64,000 bases of DNA, from assembly GCA_001692895.1 (NCBI GenBank), contig KV748219.1, forward strand, positions 310,001 to 374,000. The letters run 5' to 3'. Both the position numbers and the translations under genes were made by a program. The notes below the pieces were generated by a model that was given only the letters and a program-made list of their open reading frames with translations, searched no databases and had not been told where the DNA came from. Within the stretch, counting starts at the first letter, position 1; each line of letters opens with the position of its first letter. Of the stretch, positions 45,806 through 55,999 are shown piece by piece. Source of the DNA: Cenococcum geophilum 1.58. Lineage: Eukaryota > Ascomycota > Dothideomycetes > Gloniales > Gloniaceae.

Positions 45806-47174
45806 TCAACAGAGCGTGTCGCTAGACCGATCGGAAGACTCCCCACGCTCCGTCGGGCGAGGGAATCCTCTCTGCGAGGTCGGTGGAGGTCTATGGACTT
45901 TGCGGTATCCTGGCATCCGTTTCAAGTGGTGTTCCTTGTTATTGTCTTTGTAGCCAATCGTTGCCGGATGGTTTTTTATTTCAAGATTTTTGAGCTTATC
46001 AATCAAAAGGTCGTTCTCCTTCCTTAAATAGTGACTTTCTTTGTGGTATTGGTTCCTGGCAACCTCCATATGCCTTAGTTTATGTCGTACTTCATCTCTA
46101 CCAGCGAGTGCATCATTCCGTTCACGGCGGTAACGAGTAGAATCGTTAGTCGTGTTACGTAACTCTTTAACAACATTACGCAGGTCTTGCGTGAGCTGCT
46201 GCATTTGTTGATTCAAATCTCGGATTTGTTGAGCTTGCGTTTGCATTTCCTGGGCTTGCGCACGATTCCTGATCCTAAGTTCATCAATGATTGCCCTGTA
46301 TGGGGTTCGTCTGCCCTCAGAACTTGTGACATCGGAATGATCATTTGAGCCGGGTCTACATTCTGGTGTTACCCAGCGATTGGCCAGTCCCTCGAACGGA
46401 CTCCTTCGTCCTTGACCTGGAGGACTTATTTCTGAAGGCGGTAATTGGTCCAGCCATTGTATCGCCTCGACTCGTAGAACCTGAGCCTTTTGGTCCCTTT
46501 TCTCTTGCCGCTCCCTCTTTCTGATCTCATTTCGTGCTCGGTTTTGCTCGATAATGATGAAGTCGGAGTTATCCAAATCTTGATTCACAACGCCGGAGTT
46601 AGGCACTGTCCTCGCATAACTATCGATACCGTTAGCTGTGTGAAATACCGCGGAAACTATAGCGAGTTAAATAAATGCGCATCTCTACTTACTTAATAAC
46701 CGTAAGAACCAATTGCAGAGTGGTATTCGCATAGAGCAGCTGACTGCGCTGCAACGTAAAATCGTTTTGTTTAAAGAACTTTCTAATTCGATGGGCTCGA
46801 TCATCGGCAGCTAGTTTGTATCCGAAACATAGAAAGATTGGAGTTGTCCCCTGTTTCGCCTTCCTAGTGGCCTTTTTATCTTCAAATGCGAAAATTTCTA
46901 TGGTTTCTGTCACGTCCTCTAAAATGTCTTTGGTGCCGTTACAGATGTTGGTGAGGGTTTGTAAGCAATCGAGTGAAAGTAGTGGTCGCGCATCTTCTAG
47001 GCAAGGCTGTACCATCTGCCATGTTCCGCCAAAAGCTTTGACTTCCCGGCCGAAAGCTTCGAACTCCTTTGAAGCTGCACAATACTGGTCGTATAAACTA
47101 TACAATCTGATGCCAAGTGTGAAAGAGGTTCCGATGAGTCCAGCGACGGCTGCAGCGAGAGTCAAGGGATCCAT
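45806..47174 (-). CDS. NLR-type N-terminal helical domain plus coiled coil, 431 aa
   Basis: Two exons, 47,174-46,693 and 46,619-45,806. The intron (46,692-46,620, 73 nt) has donor GTAAGT, branch CTAAC and acceptor ATAG, and the phases agree (ATT AA + T). The start is the ATG at 47,174, not the TTG before it. Exon 1 begins MDPLTLAAAVAGLIGTSFTL, the hallmark start of the helical N-terminal signalling domains (HeLo-like/fungal STAND N-terminal) of fungal NLRs, and continues for about 155 residues. Exon 2 is hydrophilic, with a coiled coil from about residue 270 to 385 (RAQAQEMQTQAQQIRDLNQQ; YLRKENDLLIDKLKNLE) and an Arg/Pro/Ser-rich tail. There is no NACHT, NB-ARC or repeat domain, so it resembles a truncated or adaptor NLR partner. 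A cell-death or signalling role is inferred. It lies upstream of, and in tandem with, the RT gene. Confidence 0.78.
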
Positions 47175-47588
47175 CAATTGTTGATATAGTAAACGAGCGG
47201 AGTCGAGACGTAAAAGCTCAGGGTTGAGCTGAGAACGGGTATTTGAGTTCAGCGCACATTATCTAATGAACAGCTTTACTGGTTTTCATCAATACTTGGA
47301 GTGTTAATTGGCTAACTAGGAGAATGCATAGCTTTGCATGCACTAATGCATACATCGCATGAAACATTCTTCAAGATGCGAGGGAAGCTCGCATAACTAG
47401 ATAACTGAAGATTGGTGAACTGCTCAACGAATCGGAAAAGTTTTACTAATGTCGGAGGAAGGAGAGAAGGAAGGGTAGCATTATGTAGTCTCAAAAGATG
47501 CATTGAAGACCCTCAATTCGCGGTTGGTAGCCCTGAGGAATACCCTTGCCTCGAGCGAAGCCGTGCCCGCTGCAAGGCTGAAAATGTG
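47175..47588. other. Intergenic, between divergent reading frames
   Basis: Probable promoter of the minus-strand coiled-coil gene. An open frame on the plus strand extends through 47,412-47,588 but begins with TTG and has no ATG until 47,589. Confidence 0.5.
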
Positions 47589-47969
47589 ATGAGGCTGTCG
47601 AGGTCTTTGAGCGACATTATTGGCTCCTCCAACTTGGCTCCGCAAAAAAGAAAACTCCATTTACGAGCTGGCGCAACAACTTTGAGAGTCCAGATTGGCG
47701 GATTCGAAGAGGTTTGCTGCGCTAAATTGGAAGCACATGCCGATTTGCATGTATTTACCAAAGCACCCTCCATACAAATCGATCAACCACTCGATCAACT
47801 ACTAACCAACGCCTTTACGAATATTCGGCCATCGAGAGATGATGGAATTGGATAAGGCGAATCTAACGCGACGAAAATTATCTTAATTGGTCTGGTGGTT
47901 GTTGCAGCATATTGCATCGCATATTACGGCTCCAGCAGCGATCGTAATAAGGGGGTTTGGAGCTTTTAA
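47589..47969 (+). pseudogene. Small frame with C-terminal membrane helix, one nonsense codon
   Basis: From the ATG at 47,589 the frame runs 88 codons to a TAA (47,853-47,855), then continues in the same frame with GESNATKIILIGLVVVAAYC, a clear 18-residue hydrophobic helix (47,877-47,930), and ends at 47,967-47,969. The TAA is one C-to-T change from CAA. A diverged second copy of the last part (TNAF..., GDSNAAKIIANGLVV) lies at 48,610-48,740. The parent may be a tail-anchored or single-pass protein whose upstream exons are missing. Family unknown. Confidence 0.5.
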
Positions 47970-48609
47970 ACGCTACGTGCGACGACACAATAACGGACAT
48001 ATATTTTTTAAATTGGAGAACAGAACCTTTTCCGCAGAAGTCGGTTTACTTATTCTAGCCATTAGAAATAGCCTAGCTGTGGTATTAGCTAAATATTGCA
48101 ACAGAGAAGATGTATTTTGGTTTAAAATACCCTGGCGTTTCTTTTTAAAATCGGATTCGTGCAACGTGTTTTACCACTCAACTCTACCAAGTCATCGTAT
48201 AAAAGTAATTATAACATCAACACCAAACGTTGGATTACTTTAGAAAGAGGCTAAAACACTTCCCGTAAAGCAGGCCTTTTGAAATAATTAATTTTCAAGT
48301 TAATAAAAAGCCGGAGAAGGTGGGATGCGGCGTTGAGTGGTGTGCGGCAAAACACGTCACCAGGCCTTCAAACGAAGGGTTGACCCAAAACGGCTTAGTG
48401 CGCAGTTAAACCTCGGGAGGAAGGTCTGGTTACTTATCTCGGTCCCAGACGATCATCCAATCACAAGCTGCTTACATAAAGATTAATCAGCTTATAATAA
48501 TAATCGTCTAGTACACGGTTCGGAAATTTGTTAGTCCCGCGCGCTAATTTATATATAATCCTCATACAAACTCGCGCGCTATACTAATTTTTTAGCCATT
48601 AATTAATAA
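47970..48609. other. Transition from gene island to right RIP block
   Basis: The plus-strand frame at 47,887-48,243 overlaps the membrane-helix frame in another phase and lacks an ATG; it is not called. From about 48,540 the sequence becomes TpA-rich. No gene seen. Confidence 0.5.
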
Positions 48610-48740
48610 TAAACCAACGCCTTTATAAACAATCGGCCAACGTTATGTTCTAGAACTTTATAAGGCGATTCCAACGCTGCCAAAATTATTGCGAACGGCC
48701 TGGTGGTTACTACTACGTTTCGCCTTAAATATTACCGCTA
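48610..48740 (+). repeat. Diverged second copy of the membrane-helix segment
   Basis: ccaacgcctttataaacaat and the following 120 bp align with 47,803-47,935 at both DNA and protein level (TNAFINNRPT versus TNAFTNIRPS; GDSNAAKII versus GESNATKII), including an in-frame TAA at the same codon. This copy carries more C-to-T/G-to-A changes. Confidence 0.6.
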
Positions 48741-49149
48741 AAGTGGTAAACATTCAGCCAGAGCCATTAACCATCACCAATCCTTAACGTTTGACCTCCT
48801 ATATTAATATTTATAGTAGATAAACACCTAAATAGCTAATATATTATATCTAGATTAATTCTATGCCTTATTACCTGCTTTATTGCTTTTCCGCTGCCTA
48901 CACTAACCTATAAACCCCCTATTAACTCCGTGTTTACTAATAAGCTATATAGCACCGTTTAGTATAAAGGAACGCTTAAAGGCCTTAATAAGGAGGCTAA
49001 AGGTTGGAAATGCGCCTAGTATAGTACGCAACTATCCTACTGCTAGCGAGGTAGTGGATAATACTATTAGTGCAGCAGACCTATAAATATCTTAACTCTC
49101 TACTAGCTTGGCCAGCCAGGATGCACCTTAACTCTCTACTAACGTGGCC

Positions 49150-50560
49150 AGCTATAATATACTAAAGATGCGGGTAGCTAGAGCTTAGAGAAAAATCTAA
49201 GATAAGAAGAAGCCTAATACAACAACCTAAGCACGAGATAATGTAATTTAGGGTACTATATTACTGCTATACGGCAATAAATTCCATGCAAAAAAGGAGT
49301 AGGTAACCTGTATTTGGAGGCTTATCTATAATCGCATTAATGTTATCCTTATTATATAAACTGGCTTTAGTAAAAGCCTTATTATATAAGTAATTTTAAT
49401 CCTTTATAAAAATACTACATTGCTAGTATTTCTTCCCCTAAATAAGATTGCAAAAGAGCAAGTTTAAAAGGTTAATTAGATTAGTGGTAATGCGCTACTT
49501 TTTAACGCTAACGTTAAGGATATAGATAAAGCAATTAAGAATGTAAGAGCCGGCCTATATACCTATATCTTCATTAGCCCTAAGCTTGCTAGTACACCAA
49601 ATTTCCATTCTCTACTTAAAGACCCCAAGTTTAAGAAGTAATTAGCCTTAGTTATTATTAATAAAGCTTATCTTGTTATATAATGGGGTAAGAAGTTTCG
49701 CCCTAAGTATACGCAGCTACGCTATATACGCAATCTAATTAAAAGCTTGGTTCTATGGTTTGCTTATTCTATAACTTTAGATCTAGAAACATTAAAAACG
49801 GTAAAAAAATTATTAGGCTTTAATAATACTAAGATATACCTTAAGTAGACTTCTATTGCCCGCAAAGAGCTTATTTTTTGTCTTAGCTAGATACTAAAGA
49901 ATAAAATTACTAGATATACCTCGCTCCGCTTCCTTTTTAATAAGGCTATTAATCCTCTAACTATTAAAACGTATATTAATCCTGCCGTCTTTTAGGGAGG
50001 GAGCCGCTTAGCTACTCTGCATAAGATTCTAAAGACTATTATATTTTTTAATACTAAACTTTAAGCTATAAAGGCGTATAAAAGCATGTCTAAGTACCTA
50101 TAGTAGCTATATCCAGCTTAATATACTAAGAATATCACCAGCTTAATTATAGCCGTATTCTATTAAACAATCTTATTATTTAGCAAGAAGTTAATACTAG
50201 CTGAGTTTAGGAAACTAGCAGAGTCTTCTAAAATTTAAATTATTTTTGCCATAAAGGCTATTAAGATTAGCATTAATCTTCCAGACGTCCGTAGAGTGGT
50301 TATATATATAATACCGGCGCCTAAACCACATTTCTCTCTTCTTTTACAGCGTGGTAGTTAAGCTAGCCGTAATAGTAAAAGGGCTAAAGTAATCTTTCTA
50401 TTTAAATACTAGTGCTTTAGCAAACGAGACCTACTCCTACAGTTAAAGCCGAAGGCAGTATACCGTTTAAATTATTATTAACAGCGATAGTCTTACATAC
50501 TATTATCCCATCCTTTTTCTACCTCTTAACCGTTACTATTATACCAATCCTAATTACCGT
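49150..50560 (+). pseudogene. RecQ-type DNA helicase relic
   Basis: A single plus-strand frame, interrupted only by TAG/TAA, keeps helicase motifs in order. Motif I reads TGFSKSLII (49,360-49,390; expected TGFGKS), followed by LVFLPLNKI. Motif II reads VIINKAYLVIQWG with one stop read through (49,651-49,685; expected DEAHxxxxWG). FRPKYTQLRYIRNLI follows, as in RecQ proteins. The second domain has TIIFFNTKLQAIKAYKSM, NLPDVRRVVIY and motif VI LLQRGS.ASRN (about 50,341-50,376; expected QRGGRASR). Every motif change is G-to-A or C-to-T. DExH followed by WGxxFRP is diagnostic of the RecQ superfamily, which unwinds DNA 3' to 5'. Fungal telomere-linked RecQ helicases are a plausible source. It is non-functional. 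Confidence 0.78.
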
Positions 50561-50599
50561 TAGTTAACTCTATAAACTCGGACAACTTATTAGCTAGTA

Positions 50600-51660
50600 A
50601 TACCATCTAATTAAAGCAAGAAGGTAAAAAGGAAGATAAGTAGAGGCGTATAGAGATAAGAGATAAGTTTTTCTAGCTATATAACGACTACGAGTATATT
50701 AAGGAAATACTATATAAGTATTTCACCAAGCCTAACGCTTTAATTGCTGCCAATACCAATAAAGGTGTTACAGTGACTCAGTTAATCGAGGCACGAGCGC
50801 CGTTTAGAACGTATGCAAACCTATATAATTAGAATGTCTATAGACCCGGATATTAAGATAAGGAGCAGAAGAAGGTTATGGAAAGGACACGTCTATATAC
50901 ATGGAGCCAAGACGTAAGCGAACCCCCCTGACTAGGCCCTATCCAGGTTACGCGCGTCAGTGCCGTAATAAAAGGCTCCTGCTGTAGTCGCTGTAATAAT
51001 TTACTTTAGTTAAGAACGCCCAAACATGAAATATATAATAAGAAGGGGGCAAATCTAGATGCCAAAAAGAATTATATCCTTAAGAGACTTCAGACATAGG
51101 CTTAGACATTAGCAGTACCTACAGCTATTGGTAGATCTGCTCTATTTCTAACATATTATACTATTGCCGTTCTATATACTCTGCTATATTAAATAGCATA
51201 TTAATTCCACCTAATTACTATACGTAAACGCCTTAACGACTATATAAACAAATGGGAGCATGTAGATCTACTATCTAAAAGTCTATAGCAGGAGTTGCGT
51301 ACGGCCGGTCTTAAATACAATTATATACTATACCCTTCGTTATAGGGTATAGATGCGATATTTAGGATTTCTAGTATTAATCCGACGCTAAGCCAGAGTT
51401 AAACTTTATTAATTAACTTCCTGTTTAATACTGCTATATCTACCACTACCACTAATATCGCTATATTAGTCGCTATTATATCTACTATATAACCGCAACT
51501 CTCTCTAGGCCTACCCCTACGCCAGCCTACTCTGCGCAATACTTAGGTGCTATTACCTACGAGTTATAGCCCATTAAGCTTATAAAGCCTAAATATATAA
51601 TGTATTTAGAACACACTAAATATAAGAAAGAGAAAGAGGTTTTAGTCCTTATCGCGGTTA
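50600..51660 (+). pseudogene. Downstream coding relic, possibly the tail of the helicase
   Basis: Plus-strand sense text broken by TAG/TAA continues after the helicase core, for example FTKPNALIAANTNKGVTVT, a Cys cluster SCCSRCNNLL near 50,978-51,007, and KSLQQELRTAGLKYNYI (a TAG read through). The family is not recognised. Position and strand suggest the C-terminal extension of the helicase relic. Confidence 0.45.
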
Positions 51661-52130
51661 TAAAGGGTAAGGTAAGCTATTGCCATTCTGATAATATTTT
51701 AATAAGGTTAATACGAAATCTAGATAAATATAAATAGATCCTGATTTAGTCTAATAGATATAGGTAGATCTTAATTTAGTCTAGATCCTTAATTCTAACC
51801 TAAATAGGCAATTATATATATGTTAGAGTTAACCAAAAAGGGCGTTTTAGGAGCACATTTACTAACTTTTTAATAGTTAAGCAATTTTAATACTTTCTAC
51901 CTTCTAGCCTTTATTTTACACCCTATATATATTCCACTAAGCCTACTTACTAACGAGCTGCTTAATATAATATTACTGCCGCTATAGGCTCCTATATATA
52001 AAAAGAAAAACAACCTAAAATAACTAAGGGCATTCGATACTACTACATTGCCTCCCCTACCTAAAACGTTATCCCCTAGCATTTCCTTATAATTTTCTTA
52101 GTAGGTAATAAATGCCTAAAAAAAGAAGAT
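51661..52130. other. RIP-degraded DNA, nothing identified
   Basis: TpA-rich sequence between two coding relics of opposite strand. The 61-codon minus-strand frame at 51,897-52,082 lacks recognisable features. Confidence 0.4.
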
Positions 52131-52139
52131 AATCTAATA

Positions 52140-54922
52140 CCTAACACTCCCCTAACTTCTTTAAAGCAGCCTATACTCCCTCCTTAATTATTATCTCTGT
52201 ATTTTGCCCATTATCTTTATCCGCGATATCCTCTACCTTAATCTTCATACTTATATCCTCTTGCGTGTTAACAGCTCCAGCTTAGAGTTTTAAAGATACT
52301 CTTCTTTAGATAGCATCTACCTTTGCTTGCATTTTCTTCTATAAGGAAGATTATAGAATACTAGAATTAATTGCCTACTCTCCTAAAGCAGCACCTTTTT
52401 CCGAAATTAGTAAAGGCGTTAGGCGGTGCAATACTACTAGTTTATTAGTGTCTTTTAAAGTACTAATAACTATTAATAATTGTTTAGGGGTAGTATCCTA
52501 GGGGCTATCTTCCTTAGGCTTACTTAGATCCTTTAGTTTATAGTTAACTTCTATAGGCACTATTTTATTATTAAGGATACTAAGATTAAGGTATAAAGTA
52601 GTAGTCCTAGCGCCTTAAGGCGTAACAGCCCCATCCTCGCCTTTAGTATAGCCTTTAGAACTATACTTAGTTAACGGAGGAGCGCTAAAAGTTATACTAA
52701 CTAGGTCGTTCTTATTTTCTAAATCTAAAATCGGGTCTTTAGGATATTTTAGGTTATCTACGGAACGCCTATATCCTTACTCTTTTGCTAAAAAGTAAGA
52801 CTTCGCTCTAAATACTTCTCGTTTAAATTCCTCTAGCTCTTTAAAGCTATCCTAAATAGCCTTAGCAACGCGCACCCTATATCTTTCCTAAAATGCTTTA
52901 TATTTATTATTTAAAGTAGAATCTAGAATTATCTGCTGTTCTGCCCTTACTTAAGGGTTATTCTATAAAAGTCTCCTAACTAAAGTATTTAAAAGAGCGC
53001 TCTTTGCCTGCAGCTATATATAGGCCGGGAATTTATATAAAGGAATATTAGTAATAGGCCTACTAGTAGGAGTTAATACCGGGGGAAAGGTGTCTAGATT
53101 TATCTATATAACTACCTATTAGCTCTTAAGCCTAGGGATCTCTAATCTCCTAGTATTTAGTAGAATTATAATTAAGTCTAGTATAAAAATTAAGCGGCTC
53201 AATATGGCTTAAGAGGCTCCTTACGTAATAGTAGCTTTTATAAATTATACTTTACTAGTTCTTAATGCAATGGGCGTCTAGTTAAGCTTAAACTTTTTAG
53301 TATTAGCTTTAGTCCAGGCTGTTTCTATATTCTTAATACGCCCTTAGCTATTAAGCTCTCTATACTCTTAAAGTAAACCTACCTATTCCGGTATATGCTA
53401 ATATATTCCAGGCAGGAGCTTAGTATAAAACTAACTTCCCTTATTAATTAAGAAAACACAAGAATAAAGCTAACTTTCTCTAGAATTTGGCCCTCCTTTA
53501 TATACTTAGAGAAGGTCGATATCTAAGTTCCGTTTTTTAGGAAGGTGGCCTTTAAGGAACCGGAGTATATAGCTTAGATACGCAATAAAATGAGTAGTAC
53601 CATTAGTGCGTAGAGCTACTATATGCTAGTAGTGCTCTAGATCTATCTAAACTACCTACTATAGTAGTAAATAGCATATAGTTTAAAGAATACCGCTATT
53701 GTCCTTTCTAGCGGTCTTATATAAATAATACGCGTATATATTAAATTCCTCCTTAAAAATGTTTAGAATTCTAGTGTCTATCTACCATTTAAATAAATTG
53801 GCATAGTAGATTCCAAGTAGGTCCTATTTAAGTTCTCCTTTTAAGCCTAATATAAGCTTTCTTAACCCCATAAGGTCTACTAGGTAATCGCTAGGCTATA
53901 TAGTAGAATAAGCATAAATTCTAAGACTATTATTCGTATATTTGGGGCAACTATCTCTTTTAAATTAGAAGTAAGAGCTTTCGGCTATCCGGAGAATGTT
54001 AACAGCATTGTAGTTCTTAAAGACTGAGTGGATTTATAAATATAAATTTGTAGAAGAAACGCTAGCATCTAACCCTAATAACCCTGCCATTTTTTAAAGA
54101 TGTATCCGGTATAATGCGCAGACTTCCGTTCTATTTCCTTACTAAGCCACAATAAACTATTACAAGACAGCTAATATACCGCTCTTTAGCTCTTTCTTGG
54201 AATTAAGGGTCTTAATTAGTTTAACTAGCGTTTTAGAATAATATAAGTATTTCATTTTCTGCTTTATCTATATTTTCCTAACAATTACCTCTCTATTAAC
54301 TTTAGCAATTATAGCTGCCTTTCCTTTTTGCCTATTAGCTCTACTAGAAGCTAGAGGTTCCGTAGGCACTATCTTTAGCTTCTTCCTTAGGGATCTCTTA
54401 GAAGCCTTTCTAGCCCTATATTTCTATAGGGAGCTAGCAATAAAGCTATTCTCCGAAGATATAGATCTATTAGATTTAGAGTTTACTCCTTACGCCTTAG
54501 GAACCCTGCCTCTAAACAGAAATAAGCAACGCAGTATCTTTGCGTTTAACCCCTTAATCTCTTTAAAAGGTAATAGTAGAGGTGCTGGGGTAACTAGCTT
54601 TAGTACAGATTTCTCTTTAGTCTTAATAGTTAAGGCTAGCACTAAGAGCTTATAGCCCTAGCTTAAATAATAAACGAGCTTCTATTTCTTAACTAACTTT
54701 TTATTAACTACTAATCCAAACTTATACGCGGTAAGGAAGTCCAAAGGCGTTAGGTATAGGGTCCTTAAAATCCCAGCCTTTAAAAGTTTTAGGCGGCTTA
54801 GTATTGTATTATTAACTATTTCTAACGCATCCTTTCTAGAGACCTGACCCCTTTTTACCTAATTAATAAAGATACGGATGCTCTTTAGTGCGTAGTATAT
54901 ATAGAAGAGCTTATAGGGACCT
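52140..54922 (-). pseudogene. Unidentified large coding relic, interrupted by the gypsy element
   Basis: The minus strand carries nearly continuous sense text with TAG/TAA in place of sense codons, for example SFKELEEFKREVFRAKSYF, ALTIKTKEKSVLKLVTPAP, LRTLYLTPLDFLTAYKFGLV and a Lys/Arg-rich segment near 54,300-54,420. The text continues on the far side of the gypsy element (61,298 rightwards: KNVIIEIEKDAELKGNL, KITYKINKIKAVRDIIKKEW) in the same frame once one target-site copy is removed. It was therefore one gene or element of at least about 3.2 kb, hit by the retrotransposon. No family is recognised. Confidence 0.6.
54918..54922. repeat. Target-site duplication, gypsy element (left)
   Basis: GACCT precedes the left LTR and the identical GACCT follows the right LTR at 61,293-61,297. 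Confidence 0.9.
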
Positions 54923-55225
54923 TGTAAGGGCGCGGAGAGACTTTAGGGAAGATTTAAAGGAACGATATAAATTTTATCTAAATCTAAGGGTGTATAGCTC
55001 TCGCTAAGAACAAGATGTTGCGTAAAGAAGAGAAGGGAATAACAAGAGAATTATATAATTAAATAGTTAGGGGCTTAGTGGTCGATGCGTGCGCATATAC
55101 GCACGCGGTCTTCGACGGACTTCGGTAATTCGATTAATTTAGCAGAATTCGGTCAAAGCGTTGGAATTCGTCTATTAAGTGTTTTACTAAGACATTCCTA
55201 TTATAACTAGGCTAGTCCTATTATA
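54923..55225 (-). repeat. Gypsy LTR, left (3' LTR)
   Basis: 303 bp, starting TGTAAGG; the end reads TTATA where the right copy has TTACA. Compared with the right LTR it shows about 24 differences, all transitions, mostly C-to-T or G-to-A in this copy. It contains the small palindrome gtgcgcatatacgcac. Confidence 0.92.
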
Positions 55226-55241
55226 GTACCCCCCCTTTTAG
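55226..55241 (-). other. Polypurine tract of the gypsy element
   Basis: Reading the minus strand, CTAAAAGGGGGGGTAC immediately precedes the 3' LTR, the expected site for plus-strand DNA priming. It confirms the minus orientation. Confidence 0.75.
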
Positions 55242-55357
55242 CTAAAGGTCCAAATAATTCAATTTTAGTTAAGACTTATAACTTATCGCGTGTTATATTT
55301 TCGCGTTAGGTAGCGGTATAGAGTTTTACCAATTCTATTATTAAATGGGCTAATTAG

Positions 55358-55384
55358 GATTTTCTATCCCTGGGATAGAAAATC
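55358..55384. repeat. Perfect hairpin, 12-bp stem
   Basis: gattttctatcc and ggatagaaaatc are exact reverse complements separated by ctg. It lies in the 3' untranslated part of the gypsy element. Confidence 0.85.
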
Positions 55385-55534
55385 GCTATTAGCTCGGTTA
55401 AGGCGGTAAGCAGAACTAATATCTTTATAGTAGGTCTTGGCAAGACGGATCTAACCAATTAGATAACTTTAACTAGCGGTTAAAGTTCCTTAATATCTTA
55501 CGTGTTACGTAATTTTATTATAAACGTTAACGTA

Positions 55535-55948
55535 TTCCACCATCGAGCTGCCCAACCCATCGAACTGCCCATCTCAAAACTCACCAAAAATTGGAAAAAT
55601 CGCACCTTAATATCTCAACAACCACTTAATAATAAATTCTAAAAATTTAGATTTAGGCTTTTATATATGCTCTATAGCTTTTATTAAGTTTATATAGCAA
55701 ATAGTTCGGTAGTTTTTAAGATATAGTAATTTGGCCTTAATTTGGCCCCCAAATTTTAATATCTTAAAAACTACTAAACCATTTACTATATAAACTTAAT
55801 AAAAGCTATAGAGTATATATAAAAGCCTAAATCTAAATTTTTAGGATTTATTATTAAGTGGTTGTCAAGATATTAAGGTGCGATTTTTCCAATTTTTGGT
55901 GAGTTTTGAGATGGGCAGTTCGATGGGTTGGGCAGCTCGATGGTGGAA
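55535..55948. mobile_element. 414-bp fold-back element (long palindrome), TA-flanked
   Basis: The left half, from ttccaccatcgagctgccca, is matched by its reverse complement in the right half, ending tgggcagctcgatggtggaa apart from a short internal offset. Arms are about 200 bp and meet near 55,741 with almost no loop. It is flanked on both sides by TA, the target dinucleotide of Tc1/mariner elements, and by symmetrical aacg/cgtt. It has no coding capacity. Its outer 70 bp keep CpA/TpG and contain fewer RIP changes than the host element. It lies between integrase and 3' LTR of the gypsy element and so inserted later. Confidence 0.85.
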
Positions 55949-55999
55949 TACGTTATAATATATTTTAAGTTCTTTTTAATTTTAAGCTTCCTGCTATCG

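Noticed and set aside
47887..48243. 118-codon frame at the island edge
   Set aside because: It has no ATG start and overlaps, in another phase, the membrane-helix frame that has a diverged second copy at 48.6 kb.
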